Of a stretch of DNA of 64,000 nucleotides, positions 9,290 through 21,015 are shown one piece after another. A program made the translations under genes and the position numbers. Under the pieces are notes generated by a model, which did not search any database, was not told the origin of the DNA, and saw only the letters and a program-made list of their open reading frames with translations. The stretch spans positions 46,610-110,609 of the forward strand of contig UQFO01000006.1 in assembly GCA_900540275.1 (NCBI GenBank). Reading direction: 5' to 3'. Source of the stretch: an uncultured Oscillospiraceae bacterium (GTDB lineage Bacteria > Bacillota > Clostridia > Oscillospirales > Acutalibacteraceae). Every line of letters begins with the position of its first letter. Within the stretch, counting starts at the first letter, position 1.

Positions 9290-11233
9290 ATGAAAAAAAA
9301 GGTTTGGACCTTGTCTCCCTATTTTTTGATTTTTTCCGGCGTTATTCTTGGAATGGCGCTCTACTCCATCCGCTGGAATATTTATGTATTCTACATCGAA
9401 ATTGCTGTCGCCATCCTTTCCATCCTGCTCGTTTATGTCAACCTCAAACGGTTTGAGCGGTATACGGCGCGCGTCATTAAAAGCACGCTTGCGGGTATTA
9501 AGGGGGTCAATACCAGCTATCTCGAAAAATTCTCTGTCCCTGTCGCCGTCGCGGGCGACCAGGGGGACGTCATGTGGTACAACCAAAAGTTCAAGGAACG
9601 CCTGTGCAGCGGCCGGGAGGCGACAGGCGACTTTATCAGCCAGTACATACCGGGCTTTACCGTCGACGAAATCCTGCACCATGGCAGCGCGGACGTTTCC
9701 TACGGGAACAGGCGCTATACGGTGCTTGCCTGTTCGGTGGCGGACGGCGCGGTTCTTTATTTTATCGACGATACATATTACAAGAATACCGCGAAGGAAT
9801 TCGTGGAAAGCCGCCCGGCGGTAGCGATGGTCGTGTTTGACAACCGCGAGGAGTTCGAGCGGGAAAACGACGACGAGCAGAGCGCACACGCCGTTGTAAC
9901 CATTGAAAACGCGCTTCAAAAATGGGCGGCAAAATACAACGCGTTATTTAAAAAGGTTTCCGGAAGCCGTTATATGGTGATTTTTGAGGAACGCTTCGTA
10001 CGCAAGCTCGTGGAAGAAAAGTTCCCGATTCTTGAGGAAATCCGCAGCATTAAGTTTGCAAACAACAGGGAAGCTACCATTTCTATCGGCATCGGGCGCG
10101 GCGCGCAGGGCTTTAAGGAAAGTGAGCTTTGGGCGCGCAGGGCGCTTGAAATGGCGCTCGGGCGCGGCGGAGACCAGGCCGCCGTTAAGACGAGGGACGA
10201 GTTCAGGTTCTTCGGCGGCGTATCCAAGGGCTATGAAAAGTTCGACAAGGTCAGGACCCGCGTAATCGCAAGCACCCTTTCCGAGCATATCAAGGGCAGC
10301 TCCCATGTGCTTTTAATGGGCCATAAAAACTCAGATTTAGACTGTGTGGGCGCGGCAATCGGCCTGTGGAGCGCCGTTACAAAGGCGCTGCAAAAGCCGG
10401 CGCATGTCGTCGTCAGGAAAGGGCAGTCGCTTGCGGGGCCGCTGATAGACAGCTTTTTAAACGCGGGCGGCGCCAACATGTTTATGGAGCCGGACGAAGC
10501 GCTCGGCGCGGTGAATGACAAAACGCTTCTTATTGTGGTTGATACCCATTCGCCGGCGTTTTTGGAAAGCTCCGAGATTTACCAGAAATGCAAGCAGGTC
10601 GTCGTTATCGACCATCACAGGATGATGGTCAACCGGATAGAAAATTCTATCGTCTTTTTCCATGAGCCGTATGCCTCGTCCGCTTCGGAGATGGCGACCG
10701 AGCTCGTACAATACCTGGGCGACAACGTATTGACCCGGCTGGAGGCGGAGGCGCTTCTCGCCGGCATTATGCTCGATACAAAGAATTTTGTTCTCAAAAC
10801 GGGCGTGCGCACGTTTGAGGCGGCCGCTTACCTGCGCCAGCGCGGCGCGGACACGGTCGAGGTCAAGCGGCTGTTTTCTAATTCTATCGACGCCTACAAA
10901 GCGAAATACCAGCTTGTTTCACAGGCTGAAATCTATAATTCCTGCGCCGTCGCGTGCGCGGAGGACGTCCCGCCGGACGTCAGGGTAACTGCGGCGCAGG
11001 CTGCAGACGAGCTTTTAGGACTTCAGGACGTTCGCGCCTCGTTCGTCATTTATTCGGCGGACGGCTGTGTCAATATTTCGGCGCGCTCGCTCGGCGATGT
11101 GAACGTTCAGGTCATTATGGAACAGCTCGGCGGAGGCGGCCACCAGACGATGGCGGGCGCCCAAATTGAAGGGCAGCCTTTGAGCGCTGTGCGCGACAAG
11201 CTGATTGAAATTATAAGCCATCTCGATTCATAA
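9290..11233 (+). CDS. gdpP: GdpP-type cyclic di-AMP phosphodiesterase
   Basis: Membrane-anchored enzyme that hydrolyses c-di-AMP. Domain order in about 647 residues: two N-terminal membrane helices (roughly residues 8-30 and 33-52), a PAS-like region (70-145), a degenerate GGDEF domain without the GGDEF signature, then DHH ([27 protein letters not shown]) and DHHA1 ([13 protein letters not shown]). ATG 9290 is preferred because AAGGAG lies 7 nt upstream, while ATG 9284 is only 1 nt from it. Followed by rplI and dnaB, the usual Firmicutes order. Confidence 0.93.
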   Translation: MKKKVWTLSPYFLIFSGVILGMALYSIRWNIYVFYIEIAVAILSILLVYVNLKRFERYTARVIKSTLAGIKGVNTSYLEKFSVPVAVAGDQGDVMWYNQKFKERLCSGREATGDFISQYIPGFTVDEILHHGSADVSYGNRRYTVLACSVADGAVLYFIDDTYYKNTAKEFVESRPAVAMVVFDNREEFERENDDEQSAHAVVTIENALQKWAAKYNALFKKVSGSRYMVIFEERFVRKLVEEKFPILEEIRSIKFANNREATISIGIGRGAQGFKESELWARRALEMALGRGGDQAAVKTRDEFRFFGGVSKGYEKFDKVRTRVIASTLSEHIKGSSHVLLMGHKNSDLDCVGAAIGLWSAVTKALQKPAHVVVRKGQSLAGPLIDSFLNAGGANMFMEPDEALGAVNDKTLLIVVDTHSPAFLESSEIYQKCKQVVVIDHHRMMVNRIENSIVFFHEPYASSASEMATELVQYLGDNVLTRLEAEALLAGIMLDTKNFVLKTGVRTFEAAAYLRQRGADTVEVKRLFSNSIDAYKAKYQLVSQAEIYNSCAVACAEDVPPDVRVTAAQAADELLGLQDVRASFVIYSADGCVNISARSLGDVNVQVIMEQLGGGGHQTMAGAQIEGQPLSAVRDKLIEIISHLDS

Positions 11234-11264
11234 ATCGCACAGAATTTTACTGGAGGGAACCGAT

Positions 11265-11714
11265 ATGAAAGTCATACTTTTACAGGACGTCAAGGGCAGC
11301 GGAAAAAAAGGAGAGCTTGTAAATGTCTCCGACGGCTATGCAAGGAACTACCTCCTACCCAGAAAGCTCGCCAAGGAAGCGAATACACAGGCGATGAACG
11401 AGCTGAAAAACGCAGAGCAGTCCAAGCAGTTTAAAATTGATTCTGATAAAGCCGCGGCAAACGACGCGAAAGCGAAGCTAGACGGCGCGACTGTCAAGAT
11501 TTACGCCAAAGCGGGGCAGGGCGGCAAGCTGTTCGGTTCCGTTACGGCAAAGGAAATCAGCGAGGAAATAAAAAACCAGCTCAAAATTGCGGTTGACAAG
11601 CGTAAGGTTACGCTCGATACCGACATCAAGGCCTACGGCACCTTCCAGTGTGCCATAAAGCTCTACGCGGGCATTTCGGCCACAGTCAACGTGGTAGTTG
11701 CAGAAAAGGCCTGA
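11265..11714 (+). CDS. rplI: 50S ribosomal protein L9 (bL9)
   Basis: The 149-residue protein begins [17 protein letters not shown] and continues [16 protein letters not shown], the bL9 signature, followed by a long charged helix and the C-terminal domain ([13 protein letters not shown]). Length is normal. It sits 31 nt downstream of gdpP and is followed by a terminator, so expression with gdpP is likely. Confidence 0.97.
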   Translation: MKVILLQDVKGSGKKGELVNVSDGYARNYLLPRKLAKEANTQAMNELKNAEQSKQFKIDSDKAAANDAKAKLDGATVKIYAKAGQGGKLFGSVTAKEISEEIKNQLKIAVDKRKVTLDTDIKAYGTFQCAIKLYAGISATVNVVVAEKA

Positions 11715-11742
11715 TTGCTTTATAATAGGGAATAACGGCGGA

Positions 11743-11768
11743 GGGGGCGGTTCGCGCCCCCTTTTCTT
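11743..11768 (+). terminator. Terminator after rplI
   Basis: GGGGGCG pairs with CGCCCCC around a short loop and is followed by CTTTTCTT, between rplI and dnaB. Confidence 0.8.
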
Positions 11769-11821
11769 CACGGCATCAAGCTGGAAACAAAGCGTATGCG
11801 CAAAGGGAATGGGATTAAAAA

Positions 11822-13186
11822 ATGGCGGAAATGAACATCACAACCGGATATGACGGCCTGAAGATGCCCTACAGCCCGGAGGCGGAGCAATCCGTCCTCG
11901 GCGCAATCCTTCTCGACCCTACCTGCCTGGACAAGGTGGCAGAGCTCCTGCCCAAACCGGACTATTTCCATCTTGCCAACCACCGCGCGATTTACGGCGC
12001 TATGCTCGATATGTTCACGGTCGGCAAAACGGTCGATTTTGTCACGGTCAACGAGCGCTTAAAGCAGGACAAGACGTTTGACGAGGCAAGCGCAAAAACC
12101 TACCTGATGCAGCTTGCGGAGATTGTCCCGTCCATTTCCAACGTAGAGGTATACGCGCGCATCGTGCGCGAAAAATACGAGGTGCGCAGCCTGATTATGG
12201 CGGCGCGCGATATTGTGGAAGAGGCGGCGCAGGGCGAATACGATTCCGAAACGCTCATCGATTCCGCGGAACAGAAAATTTTTGATATCCGCAGGGGTAA
12301 AAATATCCAGGGGCTCCAGCGTATCGACGAGGTCATTATCGAAACGTTCGACCGGCTTGACCTGCTTAATTCCGAGGACAGCGAGATGATTAAGCCCATT
12401 TCCACGGGAATTGCCGATTTAGACCGGATGATTACCGGGCTCAACCGCTCCGACCTGATACTGCTGGCGGCGCGCCCCGGTATGGGCAAGACGAGCTTTG
12501 CGCTCAACATCGCCCGCCACGCGGCGGTAAAGGGCAAGCGCCGCGTCGCGTTTTTCTCCCTGGAAATGTCGAAGGAGCAGCTCGGCTCCCGACTGCTTTC
12601 AACGGAAGGCTTAATCGAGGGTACAAAGCTGCGCACCGGCAAGCTCAACAACGACGAATGGACGCGCCTGGTCGAGGCGGGCGACGTACTCGGCAAGGCG
12701 GAAATTTACCTGGACGACACGCCGGGCATCTCTGTTCCTGGGATGAAGGCAAAGCTCAGGAGGCTTCGCGGCGTTGACCTTGTCATCATCGACTACCTGC
12801 AGCTGATGGCCGGCAACAGGAGGACGGACAACCGCGTACAGGAAATCTCTGAAATCACCAGGAACCTGAAAATTATGGCCAAGGAGCTGGACGTACCCGT
12901 CATTACGCTGTCGCAGCTTTCGCGCGCAAGCGAGCAGAGGACCGACCACCGCCCGCAGCTCTCAGATTTGAGGGACTCCGGCTCCATCGAACAGGACGCC
13001 GACATCGTGCTGTTCCTCTACCGTGAGGGCTACTATGAAAAGGACGCGGGTGAGGACGGCGCCGACCAGAACAGCGGCGAGTGCCTGGTTGCGAAAAACC
13101 GCCACGGCGAGGCGGGCTCGGTCAAGCTCCACTGGCAGGGCGAGTTTATGCGCTTTACCGCGCCGGAGGTGGGCCGTGGAGACTAA
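11822..13186 (+). CDS. dnaB: Replicative DNA helicase DnaB
   Basis: Hexameric 5'-3' helicase of the replication fork. The 454 residues comprise the N-terminal domain (PYSPEAEQSVLGAILLD) and a RecA-like motor with Walker A ARPGMGKTSFALNIA, Walker B VIIDYLQLM, and the DLRDSGSIEQDAD block. No intein or insertion is seen. Its last bases overlap the tilS GTG, so the pair is probably co-transcribed. Confidence 0.97.
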   Translation: MAEMNITTGYDGLKMPYSPEAEQSVLGAILLDPTCLDKVAELLPKPDYFHLANHRAIYGAMLDMFTVGKTVDFVTVNERLKQDKTFDEASAKTYLMQLAEIVPSISNVEVYARIVREKYEVRSLIMAARDIVEEAAQGEYDSETLIDSAEQKIFDIRRGKNIQGLQRIDEVIIETFDRLDLLNSEDSEMIKPISTGIADLDRMITGLNRSDLILLAARPGMGKTSFALNIARHAAVKGKRRVAFFSLEMSKEQLGSRLLSTEGLIEGTKLRTGKLNNDEWTRLVEAGDVLGKAEIYLDDTPGISVPGMKAKLRRLRGVDLVIIDYLQLMAGNRRTDNRVQEISEITRNLKIMAKELDVPVITLSQLSRASEQRTDHRPQLSDLRDSGSIEQDADIVLFLYREGYYEKDAGEDGADQNSGECLVAKNRHGEAGSVKLHWQGEFMRFTAPEVGRGD

Positions 13187-14537
13187 AATCCTCACAACCA
13201 TACAAAAATACCGGATGCTTGAGGCCGGCGGCAGTATTGTCGCCGGTGTTTCGGGTGGAGCAGACTCTATGTGCCTGCTTCACTTTCTTTATATTTTAAG
13301 GAAAGATTGGAACCTTACCGTCATAGCCGCGCATGTAAACCACGGCCTGCGCGGGGAAGAGGCAAAGCGCGACGAGGAATTCGTGCAAAGCTGGTGCGAG
13401 GCGCATGGAGTACCATTTGAGGTGCTTCACGCTGATGTAAACGCGCTTGCAAAGGTAAGCGGGCAGGGGACGGAAGCCTGCGGCAGGGACGTGCGCTACC
13501 GCTTTTTTTCAGGCCTTGCGGAAAAATACGGCGCATCGATTGCGACCGCCCATACGGCAAGCGACAACGCGGAAACCGTACTGTTCCACCTGATACGTGG
13601 AACGGGAACGCGCGGGCTTAGCGGCATAAAGCCAGTGCGCGGCAATATTGTCCGCCCTCTTATCGAAATAACGCGTGAAGAGGTGGAGGCCTACTGCCGG
13701 GAATACGACGTGCCGTACCTTACGGATTCCACCAACTTGCGCGACGACTATACGCGCAACAGGCTGCGCCACCATCTCGTCCCGTTGTGCAAAGAAATCA
13801 ACCCAAGCTTTGAAAAGGGCGTGCTGCGCCTGTCCGAAACGCTTTCGCACGATGATATGTACTTTATGGAACAGGCGGAAGCCGCGCTCGATAACGCGCG
13901 CCTCGGGAACGGAACGTACTCCGGTAAAAGGCTTGCGGCGTTACCCGCGCCGGCGCTTGCGCGCGCGGTCATGCTGTGCGCGCAGGCGTTTTCCTGCCGG
14001 TGCATGGAGCAGAAGCATATCAGCGCTGTCTGCGGGTTTATATATGAGGGGGCCGGCGCGTGCGATTTGCCATGCGGCCTTCAGGCCATTGTGTCGCAGG
14101 GGATGTTCCGCATTGTGCAAAAGGAGAAACCTGCCGAAAAGTGGGAAATTCCCCTGACTGATGCAGTTTCCTTAACGAAATACAACAAAAAATTAAACGT
14201 TTGCGTCTGCTCCAAAATGGAATATGACAAAAAAACGAAATTTAACAAAAAGTTATTAAATAACTCCATGGACTATGCTATAATAAGTAAACATCCGGCC
14301 TTCCGCACGCGGAGGGAAGGGGACACGTTTTTGCCCTTGGGTAAAAACGGGACAAAAACAGTAAAAAAGCTTTTTAATGAATACAAAATACCGCGCGAGC
14401 AGCGCGGTAAAATTCTTCTGCTCGCTCGGGGCAGCGAGGTTTTGTGGATTGACGGGTACGGCGTGTCGCAGCATGCCGCGGTTTCCGATAAAACACAGCG
14501 CGTTCTCATTATTAATGTTGAAACGGCGGAGGGGTAA
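13176..14537 (+). CDS. tilS: tRNA(Ile)-lysidine synthetase TilS
   Basis: Modifies C34 of the AUA-reading tRNA(Ile) with lysine. Start GTG 13176 lies 5 nt after GGAGGT and overlaps the dnaB end; reading frames extending further upstream are dnaB shadow. The 453-residue protein has the PP-loop SGGADSMCLL, HVNHGLRGEEAKRDE, TAHTASDNAETVLFHLIRGTG and the C-terminal tRNA-binding region. The stretch encoding residues 330-370 is locally rich in Lys and Asn codons compared with the rest. tilS-hpt-ftsH is the conserved Firmicutes order. Confidence 0.95.
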   Translation: METKILTTIQKYRMLEAGGSIVAGVSGGADSMCLLHFLYILRKDWNLTVIAAHVNHGLRGEEAKRDEEFVQSWCEAHGVPFEVLHADVNALAKVSGQGTEACGRDVRYRFFSGLAEKYGASIATAHTASDNAETVLFHLIRGTGTRGLSGIKPVRGNIVRPLIEITREEVEAYCREYDVPYLTDSTNLRDDYTRNRLRHHLVPLCKEINPSFEKGVLRLSETLSHDDMYFMEQAEAALDNARLGNGTYSGKRLAALPAPALARAVMLCAQAFSCRCMEQKHISAVCGFIYEGAGACDLPCGLQAIVSQGMFRIVQKEKPAEKWEIPLTDAVSLTKYNKKLNVCVCSKMEYDKKTKFNKKLLNNSMDYAIISKHPAFRTRREGDTFLPLGKNGTKTVKKLFNEYKIPREQRGKILLLARGSEVLWIDGYGVSQHAAVSDKTQRVLIINVETAEG

Positions 14538-14561
14538 GCTCCGTTTGCTTCGGAGGGAATT

Positions 14562-15101
14562 ATGGAAAAGGATATTAAAAGGATACTGTTAAGCGAAGAG
14601 GAAATCAAAGCGATTGTGCAAAACCTGGCTGAACAGATAGACCGCGACTACCAGGGCAAAAAGCTTGTAATGGTCGGCCTTTTAAAGGGAAGCGTCGTAT
14701 TTATGGCGGATTTGATGCGCGCGCTCAAGACAAGGTGCAGAATCGATTTTATGGTAACCTCGAGCTACGGCAGCGGCACACAGAGCAGCGGCAGGCTCAA
14801 TATTTTAAAAGACCTGTCCGCTCCAATCGACGGCTGCGACGTGCTCGTCGTGGAGGATATTATCGACAGCGGCGTAACGCTGAGCTTTATCCTTGACTAT
14901 CTCAAGGCAAAGAACGCAAGCAGCGTAAAATTATGTACGCTCCTCAATAAGCCGGACCGCCGCAAAAAGGAAGTGCCGGTCGATTACACAGGCGCGGTTA
15001 TCCCGGACGAGTTCGTCGTAGGCTATGGGCTCGACTATGCCGAGTATTACCGCAACCTTCCCTATATCGGCGTATTAAAGCCTGAAATCTATTCTGTTTA
15101 A
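14562..15101 (+). CDS. hpt: Hypoxanthine phosphoribosyltransferase
   Basis: Purine salvage enzyme making IMP/GMP from hypoxanthine/guanine and PRPP. The 179-residue protein has GLLKGSVVFMADLMRAL, the PRPP-binding motif VLVVEDIIDSGVTLSFI and the C-terminal VPDYTGAVIPDEFVVGYGLDY-like segment (VDYTGAVIPDEFVVGYG). Preceded by a GGAGGG box. In B. subtilis the HprT-TilS pair also controls ftsH expression; the same gene order here fits, but the control is inferred. Confidence 0.95.
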   Translation: MEKDIKRILLSEEEIKAIVQNLAEQIDRDYQGKKLVMVGLLKGSVVFMADLMRALKTRCRIDFMVTSSYGSGTQSSGRLNILKDLSAPIDGCDVLVVEDIIDSGVTLSFILDYLKAKNASSVKLCTLLNKPDRRKKEVPVDYTGAVIPDEFVVGYGLDYAEYYRNLPYIGVLKPEIYSV

Positions 15102-15143
15102 ACGCCTTTTGTTTTACATATACTATCCTAAGGAGTGAACATA

Positions 15144-17162
15144 TTGGAGAAAAATAACAAGACGCTGCTGCGTAATCTGCTGATATACCTTGGCATCCCG
15201 ATTGTGCTGATTCTTGTCGTCGCGACGATTTTATGGTCGCAGCCGCAGGTATCCATCAAATATTCCCATATCGTCCAACTGTTTGAAGAGAACATGGTAG
15301 AGGAATTCTCGATGGACCTCGGTTCCGGCGCGATGGAAATCAAGCTCAAGGAAGGCGCGAAGCTTTCGGATGTAACGGGTGAGGAGGCGACCCAGCCGCA
15401 GGCTCAAACGAACATTTTGGGCAATAACGCGCAGAATCAGCAGGAAGACAAAACGAAAAACCAGATTATCAAATACACGGCGCCCAGCCCCTCGTTGGTT
15501 TATGAGGACATCAAGGATTATATCAAGGCTTATAACCTGGAAAACCCCGACAAGCCGATGATATACGACTATAAGGCGGCAAACGAAAATTCGTGGCTCT
15601 TAAGCCTCCTGCCGAATATCATCATCACGGTGCTGATGGTCGTGCTGTTCCTTTATTTCTTCCGCAAGATGTCCGGCATGGGCGGCGACCCAACCAAGCA
15701 GATGGGCTTCGGTAAGGCGAAAATCAAGGATATGAACGACGAGAAGCGCAAGACGACGTTTGAGGACGTTGCCGGCGCGGACGAGGAAAAGGAAGAGCTC
15801 GAGGAAATTGTCGAGTTCCTTAAAAACCCACAGAAATATAACGATTTGGGCGCGCGCATCCCGAAGGGCGTGCTGCTCGTCGGCCCTCCGGGCACCGGTA
15901 AAACGCTGCTGGCAAGGGCTGTCGCGGGCGAGGCGGGCGTTCCGTTCTTCTCGATTTCCGGCTCGGATTTCGTCGAGATGTTCGTCGGCGTCGGCGCGTC
16001 GCGTGTGCGCGACCTATTCGACCAGGCAAAGAAGAATTCGCCGTGTATCATCTTTATCGATGAAATCGACGCGGTCGGCCGCCAGAGAGGCACAGGCCTC
16101 GGCGGAGGGCACGACGAGCGTGAGCAGACCTTAAACCAGCTGCTTGTAGAAATGGACGGCTTCGGCGTAAACGAGGGCGTCATCATGATAGCGGCGACCA
16201 ACCGGCCAGACATCCTCGACCCGGCGCTGATGCGCCCCGGCCGTTTCGACAGGCAGGTTGTCGTCGGTTACCCCGACATCAAGGGCAGGGAAGCCATCCT
16301 TAAGGTGCATGCGCGCAAAAAACCGCTCGCGCCCGACGTGCGGCTCGACACCGTTGCAAAATCGACTGCCGGCTTTACGGGCGCGGACCTTGAAAACCTC
16401 TTGAACGAAGCCGCGCTGCTCGCCGCAAGGAAGAGCAAGAAGGCCATCACGATGGAGGAAATCGGGGAAGCGACCATCAAGGTTGTCGTCGGCGCGGAGA
16501 AGAAAACACGCGTCATGAACGAAAAGGAAAAGAAGCTTACGGCATACCACGAGGCGGGCCACGCCATCGCGTTCGAGGTATGCGAGACGCAGGACAGCGT
16601 CCACCAGATTTCCATCATACCGACCGGTATGGCGGGCGGCTACACCATGCCGCTCCCGGCGGAGGATAAATCCTACAACTCCCTCAGGGAGATGGAAGAG
16701 GACATCGTCGTCGCCATGGGCGGGCGCGTTGCGGAATCGCTTATTATGGGCGATATCTCCACCGGCGCGTCGAACGATATCCAGCAGGCGACCAAGACGG
16801 CGCGCGCCATGGTTACAAAGTACGGTATGAGCAGGATTTTAGGGCCAATTGCCTATGGCGAAAGCGGAAACGAGGTCTTTATCGGCCGCGATATGGGCCA
16901 TGTCAAGGATTATTCCGACGAAACGGCCGCAAAGATAGACGAAGAGGTTTTCCGCATTGTGACCGACAGCTACAAGCGCTGCGAGGAAATCCTCAACGCG
17001 CATATGCCGCAGCTGCACGCGGTTGCCAGATTCCTCATCAAGCATGAGAAGATGGACCACGAGCAGTTTATGGCCGTTATGAACGGCACCTATGTGGAAG
17101 AGCCGGAGGAGGAAGCTCCCGCCGCTTTTGAAGATTCGTCGGACGGAGAAGTCAATCATTGA
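15144..17162 (+). CDS. ftsH: ATP-dependent zinc metalloprotease FtsH
   Basis: Membrane AAA protease for quality control. The 672 residues include an N-terminal membrane helix (about 9-30), an extracytoplasmic domain with a Gln/Asn-rich linker, a second membrane helix (about 155-175), the AAA module (Walker [20 protein letters not shown], Walker [16 protein letters not shown] region) and the zinc motif HEAGH. TTG 15144 is favoured as start, 8 nt after AAGGAG; the in-frame GTG at 15135 lies inside that box. The tail is acidic ([18 protein letters not shown]). Confidence 0.95.
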   Translation: MEKNNKTLLRNLLIYLGIPIVLILVVATILWSQPQVSIKYSHIVQLFEENMVEEFSMDLGSGAMEIKLKEGAKLSDVTGEEATQPQAQTNILGNNAQNQQEDKTKNQIIKYTAPSPSLVYEDIKDYIKAYNLENPDKPMIYDYKAANENSWLLSLLPNIIITVLMVVLFLYFFRKMSGMGGDPTKQMGFGKAKIKDMNDEKRKTTFEDVAGADEEKEELEEIVEFLKNPQKYNDLGARIPKGVLLVGPPGTGKTLLARAVAGEAGVPFFSISGSDFVEMFVGVGASRVRDLFDQAKKNSPCIIFIDEIDAVGRQRGTGLGGGHDEREQTLNQLLVEMDGFGVNEGVIMIAATNRPDILDPALMRPGRFDRQVVVGYPDIKGREAILKVHARKKPLAPDVRLDTVAKSTAGFTGADLENLLNEAALLAARKSKKAITMEEIGEATIKVVVGAEKKTRVMNEKEKKLTAYHEAGHAIAFEVCETQDSVHQISIIPTGMAGGYTMPLPAEDKSYNSLREMEEDIVVAMGGRVAESLIMGDISTGASNDIQQATKTARAMVTKYGMSRILGPIAYGESGNEVFIGRDMGHVKDYSDETAAKIDEEVFRIVTDSYKRCEEILNAHMPQLHAVARFLIKHEKMDHEQFMAVMNGTYVEEPEEEAPAAFEDSSDGEVNH

Positions 17163-17180
17163 TTTTTAGGTAACAGAGGC

Positions 17181-17214
17181 AACGGGACGGGGGCTTGCTC
17201 CCGTCCCGTTTTTA
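17181..17214 (+). terminator. Terminator after ftsH
   Basis: AACGGGACGGG pairs with CCCGTCCCGTT over 11 bp and is followed by a T-tract. Confidence 0.92.
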
Positions 17215-17257
17215 AAACAAGAGGGATATAGGAAAAGGGTTCAGGTGAATAAAAAAC

Positions 17258-20083
17258 ATGTCTTCAAAAAATATCATCGTCAGGGGCGCCAGGGAGCATA
17301 ACCTCAAAAACATTGACATCGAAATCCCGCGCGACAAGCTCGTCGTGCTTACAGGGCTTTCCGGCTCGGGCAAATCGTCGCTTGCGTTCGATACCATCTA
17401 TGCGGAGGGGCAGCGCCGTTATGTCGAGTCGCTCTCCTCCTACGCAAGGCAGTTTTTAGGGCAAATGGAAAAGCCGGACGTAGACAACATCGAGGGGCTG
17501 TCTCCCGCCATCTCCATCGACCAGAAAACAACATCGAAAAACCCGCGCTCCACAGTGGGCACGGTAACGGAAATATACGACTACCTGCGCCTTCTGTACG
17601 CGCGCATCGGCATTCCGCACTGCCCGGTATGCGGCAGGGAAATCAAGCAGCAGACCATCGACCAGATTGTCGACCGCGTCCTCGCTTTACCGGAAAAAAC
17701 AAAGATACAGATTTTAGCGCCCGTTGTGCGCGCAAGGAAGGGCGAGCACTTGAAGGAGCTCGACGCCGCCAGGAAGAGCGGCTATGTGCGCGTGCGCATC
17801 GACGGCATTATCTATGACCTTTCGGAGCCGGTCACACCGGAAAAGAATAAAAAACATACGATTGAAATTATAGTGGACAGGCTTGTAATAGGAAGTGACA
17901 TCCGCTCACGTTTGGCCGATTCCATCGAAACGGCTTCTTCGCTTACAGGCGGCCTGATTGTCGTCAACGTCATCGACGGCAAGGATTTGGCCTTTTCGCA
18001 AAATTATGCCTGTCCGGAGCATGGAATCAGCATCGACGAGCTTACGCCGCAGATGTTTTCCTTCAACAACCCGTCCGGCGCATGTAAAAAATGTACGGGC
18101 CTGGGCGTGTTTATGAAAATCGACCCATTGCTTATCCTGCCCGACAAATCTAAATCCATCAACCAGGGCGGCATCAAGGCGAGCGGCTGGGCGATGGAAG
18201 GCAGCACGATTGCCGCCATGTATTTCGAAGCGCTGTCAAAGGCATACAAATTTTCGCTCGACACGCCTGTAGGCGAGCTGCCGGACGAGGTAATCGACGT
18301 CCTGCTCTACGGCACAAAGGGCAGGAAAATTAAGGTTGTGCGCAAAAACGAGTATGGCAGCGGCGTTTACCAGACCGAATTCGAGGGCGTCATCAATAAC
18401 CTGGAACGCCGTTTCCGCGAAACGCAGAGCAACTGGATAAAAGAAGAAATCGAGTCGTTTATGAGCGCTATCCCGTGCGACGAGTGCGGCGGGCGCAGGC
18501 TGTCGCCTGAAAGCCTGTCGGTGACGGTCGGCGGCATTAATATCAGCGAATTTTGTGACTTTTCCATTGTAGACGCGCTTGAATTTATCAATTCGCTCAA
18601 GCTTTCCGAGCGCGAAACGATGATAGCCGAAGCAATCCTGAAGGAAATCAGGGAACGCCTTGGCTTTTTAAACAGCGTAGGCCTAAACTATCTTACGCTT
18701 TCGCGCGCGTCCGGCACGCTTTCGGGCGGCGAGAGCCAGCGCATCCGCCTGGCAACACAGATAGGCTCTTCCCTGATGGGCGTACTCTATATTCTCGACG
18801 AGCCGAGTATCGGCCTGCACCAGCGCGATAATGACAAGCTCCTGAAAACGCTTGAACGCCTGCGCGATTTGGGCAACACCGTCATCGTCGTCGAGCACGA
18901 TGAAGACACCATGTACGCCGCGGATTATATCGTTGATATCGGGCCGGGCGCCGGCGTACACGGCGGCGAGGTCGTCTGCTGCGGTGACGTAAACGAAATC
19001 AAGAAGTGCGGCCGCTCCCTGACCGGCTTGTATTTAAGCGGCAAGCGCAGGGTAGAGGTACCGCAGGAACGCCGCAAGGGCAGCGGCAAAAAGCTGCGCG
19101 TTACGGGCGCGCAGCAGAACAACCTGAAAAACATTACGGTAGATTTCCCGCTGGGCGAATTCGTCTGCGTAACGGGCGTTTCCGGTTCGGGCAAATCGTC
19201 GCTCATCAACGAGATTTTATATAAGCACCTTGCGGCAAACCTAAACGGCGCGAAAACGCGCGCGGGAAAGCATAAGAGCATCACGGGGCTTGAGCATCTC
19301 GACAAGGTCATCGATATCAACCAGTCACCCATCGGCAGGACGCCGCGCTCCAACCCCGCGACCTATACGGGCGTGTTTACCGATATACGCGAGCTGTACG
19401 CCTCCACACAGGAAGCAAAGATGCACGGCTTTACCTCCAGCCGCTTTTCGTTCAACGTCAAGGGCGGGCGCTGTGAGGCGTGCCAGGGCGACGGCATCTT
19501 GAAAATCGAGATGCACTTCCTGCCGGACGTCTACGTCCCCTGCGAGGTCTGTAAGGGCAAGCGTTACAACAGGGAAACGCTTGAAATCAAGTACAAGGGC
19601 AAAAGCATCCACGACGTGCTGGAAATGACGGTCGAGGAAGGGCTTGAATTTTTCAGCAGCATCCCGAAAATCGAGCGCAAGCTCCGCACACTGTGCGACG
19701 TGGGGCTCGGCTATGTTAAAATTGGGCAGCCCGCTACCACGCTTTCAGGCGGCGAGGCGCAGCGCGTCAAGCTTGCGACAGAGCTTTCCAAGCGCTCGAC
19801 AGGCCGGACGATTTATATTCTCGACGAGCCGACGACCGGCCTGCACATTGCGGACGTCCATAAGCTTATTGACGTGCTGCAAAAGCTTGTTGACAGCGGA
19901 AACACAGTTGTGGTCATCGAGCATAACCTCGACCTCATCAAAACGGCCGACCATATCATCGATTTGGGGCCGGAGGGCGGCGACAAGGGCGGCTTCATCG
20001 TCGCGCAGGGCACGCCGGAGCAGGTTGCGAAGTGTGAAGAATCATACACGGGGCAGTATCTGAAAAAATTCCTTGAGAAATAA
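17258..20083 (+). CDS. uvrA: Excinuclease ABC subunit A
   Basis: Damage-recognition ATPase of nucleotide excision repair. The 941-residue protein is full length with two ABC modules (Walker [17 protein letters not shown] and [16 protein letters not shown], signatures [12 protein letters not shown] and [12 protein letters not shown]), and zinc modules with CPVCG, CxxC pairs at 480-490 and CEACQGDG...CEVCKG. It follows the ftsH terminator. uvrB and uvrC are not in this window. Confidence 0.97.
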   Translation: MSSKNIIVRGAREHNLKNIDIEIPRDKLVVLTGLSGSGKSSLAFDTIYAEGQRRYVESLSSYARQFLGQMEKPDVDNIEGLSPAISIDQKTTSKNPRSTVGTVTEIYDYLRLLYARIGIPHCPVCGREIKQQTIDQIVDRVLALPEKTKIQILAPVVRARKGEHLKELDAARKSGYVRVRIDGIIYDLSEPVTPEKNKKHTIEIIVDRLVIGSDIRSRLADSIETASSLTGGLIVVNVIDGKDLAFSQNYACPEHGISIDELTPQMFSFNNPSGACKKCTGLGVFMKIDPLLILPDKSKSINQGGIKASGWAMEGSTIAAMYFEALSKAYKFSLDTPVGELPDEVIDVLLYGTKGRKIKVVRKNEYGSGVYQTEFEGVINNLERRFRETQSNWIKEEIESFMSAIPCDECGGRRLSPESLSVTVGGINISEFCDFSIVDALEFINSLKLSERETMIAEAILKEIRERLGFLNSVGLNYLTLSRASGTLSGGESQRIRLATQIGSSLMGVLYILDEPSIGLHQRDNDKLLKTLERLRDLGNTVIVVEHDEDTMYAADYIVDIGPGAGVHGGEVVCCGDVNEIKKCGRSLTGLYLSGKRRVEVPQERRKGSGKKLRVTGAQQNNLKNITVDFPLGEFVCVTGVSGSGKSSLINEILYKHLAANLNGAKTRAGKHKSITGLEHLDKVIDINQSPIGRTPRSNPATYTGVFTDIRELYASTQEAKMHGFTSSRFSFNVKGGRCEACQGDGILKIEMHFLPDVYVPCEVCKGKRYNRETLEIKYKGKSIHDVLEMTVEEGLEFFSSIPKIERKLRTLCDVGLGYVKIGQPATTLSGGEAQRVKLATELSKRSTGRTIYILDEPTTGLHIADVHKLIDVLQKLVDSGNTVVVIEHNLDLIKTADHIIDLGPEGGDKGGFIVAQGTPEQVAKCEESYTGQYLKKFLEK

Positions 20084-20125
20084 GCTTCTCTGTTCGGCAG
20101 GGCAGAAGGGAAGGAGTTTGACCTG

Positions 20126-20794
20126 ATGTGCAATCCATCCGCTTTTTGCGCAGGGGAATACGACGAACAAATCAAACGGACGCTCCCTTTTTATGAAGAA
20201 TTTTATAATCAGGCGGTACGTGCCGCGGCGGCGTTGGGTAAAACCGGCCTTAATTGGCTGGACGTCGGCTGCGGAACAGGTAAAATGGCAGAGTCGGCTT
20301 ACCGCCGGCTTGATATCGGCCGGTTTGTGTTCTGCGACATCTCGCGGGAGATGCTACAAACGGCGAAAGACAGGTTTTCCTCTTTTTCCGGCACACAATT
20401 CATTTTGTGTCCGGCACAGGAGCTTGCTTTCCATGAGGAATTCGACGTGGCGACGGCAATCCAGGTCAACCATTATCTCAGCCGCGGCGACAGGCGCAGC
20501 TCGGTAAAAAACTGTTTTAACGCGCTCAAAAGCGGCGGGCTTTTCCTCTCGTTTGAAAATTTTGCACCGTACAGCCAAATGGGAAAAGAGCTGTATCTGG
20601 AAAGATGGCGACGCTTCCAGCTGGAAAACGGCAGGGGAGCTGCGGAAAGCAGGGCGCATATGGAACGGTATGGAAATGCGTATTTTCCTATCACGATAAC
20701 AGAGCATTTGGAGCTCCTGAGAGAATGCGGCTTCCGCTGTGCGGAGCTGTTCTGGGCTTCCTATATGCAGGCCGGGCTGCTGGGAATAAAATAA
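20126..20794 (+). CDS. Class I SAM-dependent methyltransferase
   Basis: A 222-residue methyltransferase with motif I NWLDVGCGTGKMAE, a post-I acidic residue (FVFCDIS) and a motif II-like AIQVNHYLSR. It resembles small stand-alone clostridial methyltransferases; substrate unknown. ATG 20126 follows GGAAGGAGTTTGACCTG. It lies 42 nt downstream of uvrA without an obvious terminator, so read-through is possible. Confidence 0.85.
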   Translation: MCNPSAFCAGEYDEQIKRTLPFYEEFYNQAVRAAAALGKTGLNWLDVGCGTGKMAESAYRRLDIGRFVFCDISREMLQTAKDRFSSFSGTQFILCPAQELAFHEEFDVATAIQVNHYLSRGDRRSSVKNCFNALKSGGLFLSFENFAPYSQMGKELYLERWRRFQLENGRGAAESRAHMERYGNAYFPITITEHLELLRECGFRCAELFWASYMQAGLLGIK

Positions 20795-20808
20795 AAGGCA
20801 AACACGGC

Positions 20809-20882
20809 GGGCGGTTCCGGGCGGAGCCGCCTGTTTTAAAAGCGGGCCCAGGCAAACTCGGCCGGCTGCCCGCGCCTTTTTA
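20809..20882 (+). terminator. Tandem terminator-like hairpins
   Basis: GGCGGTTC/GAGCCGCC followed by TGTTTTA, then GCGGGC/GCCCGC followed by GCCTTTTT. Both lie after the methyltransferase gene. Confidence 0.65.
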
Positions 20883-21015
20883 GGCTTATGTAATATGAAA
20901 ACCGGCACAATAAAATTGACTTTCCCTTTCCGCGGTGCTACTCTTTGAGCAGAAGGCCGTTCGTTTTGGAAAAGAAGCATCAAAGTGCAACATGCGTCAG
21001 GAAAGAGGAGAGAGA

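Noticed and set aside
11698..11726. TTGCAG-17-TATAAT, a promoter-like pair at the end of rplI.
   Set aside because: It would start a transcript about 10 nt before a strong terminator, so it cannot simply drive dnaB; may be chance.
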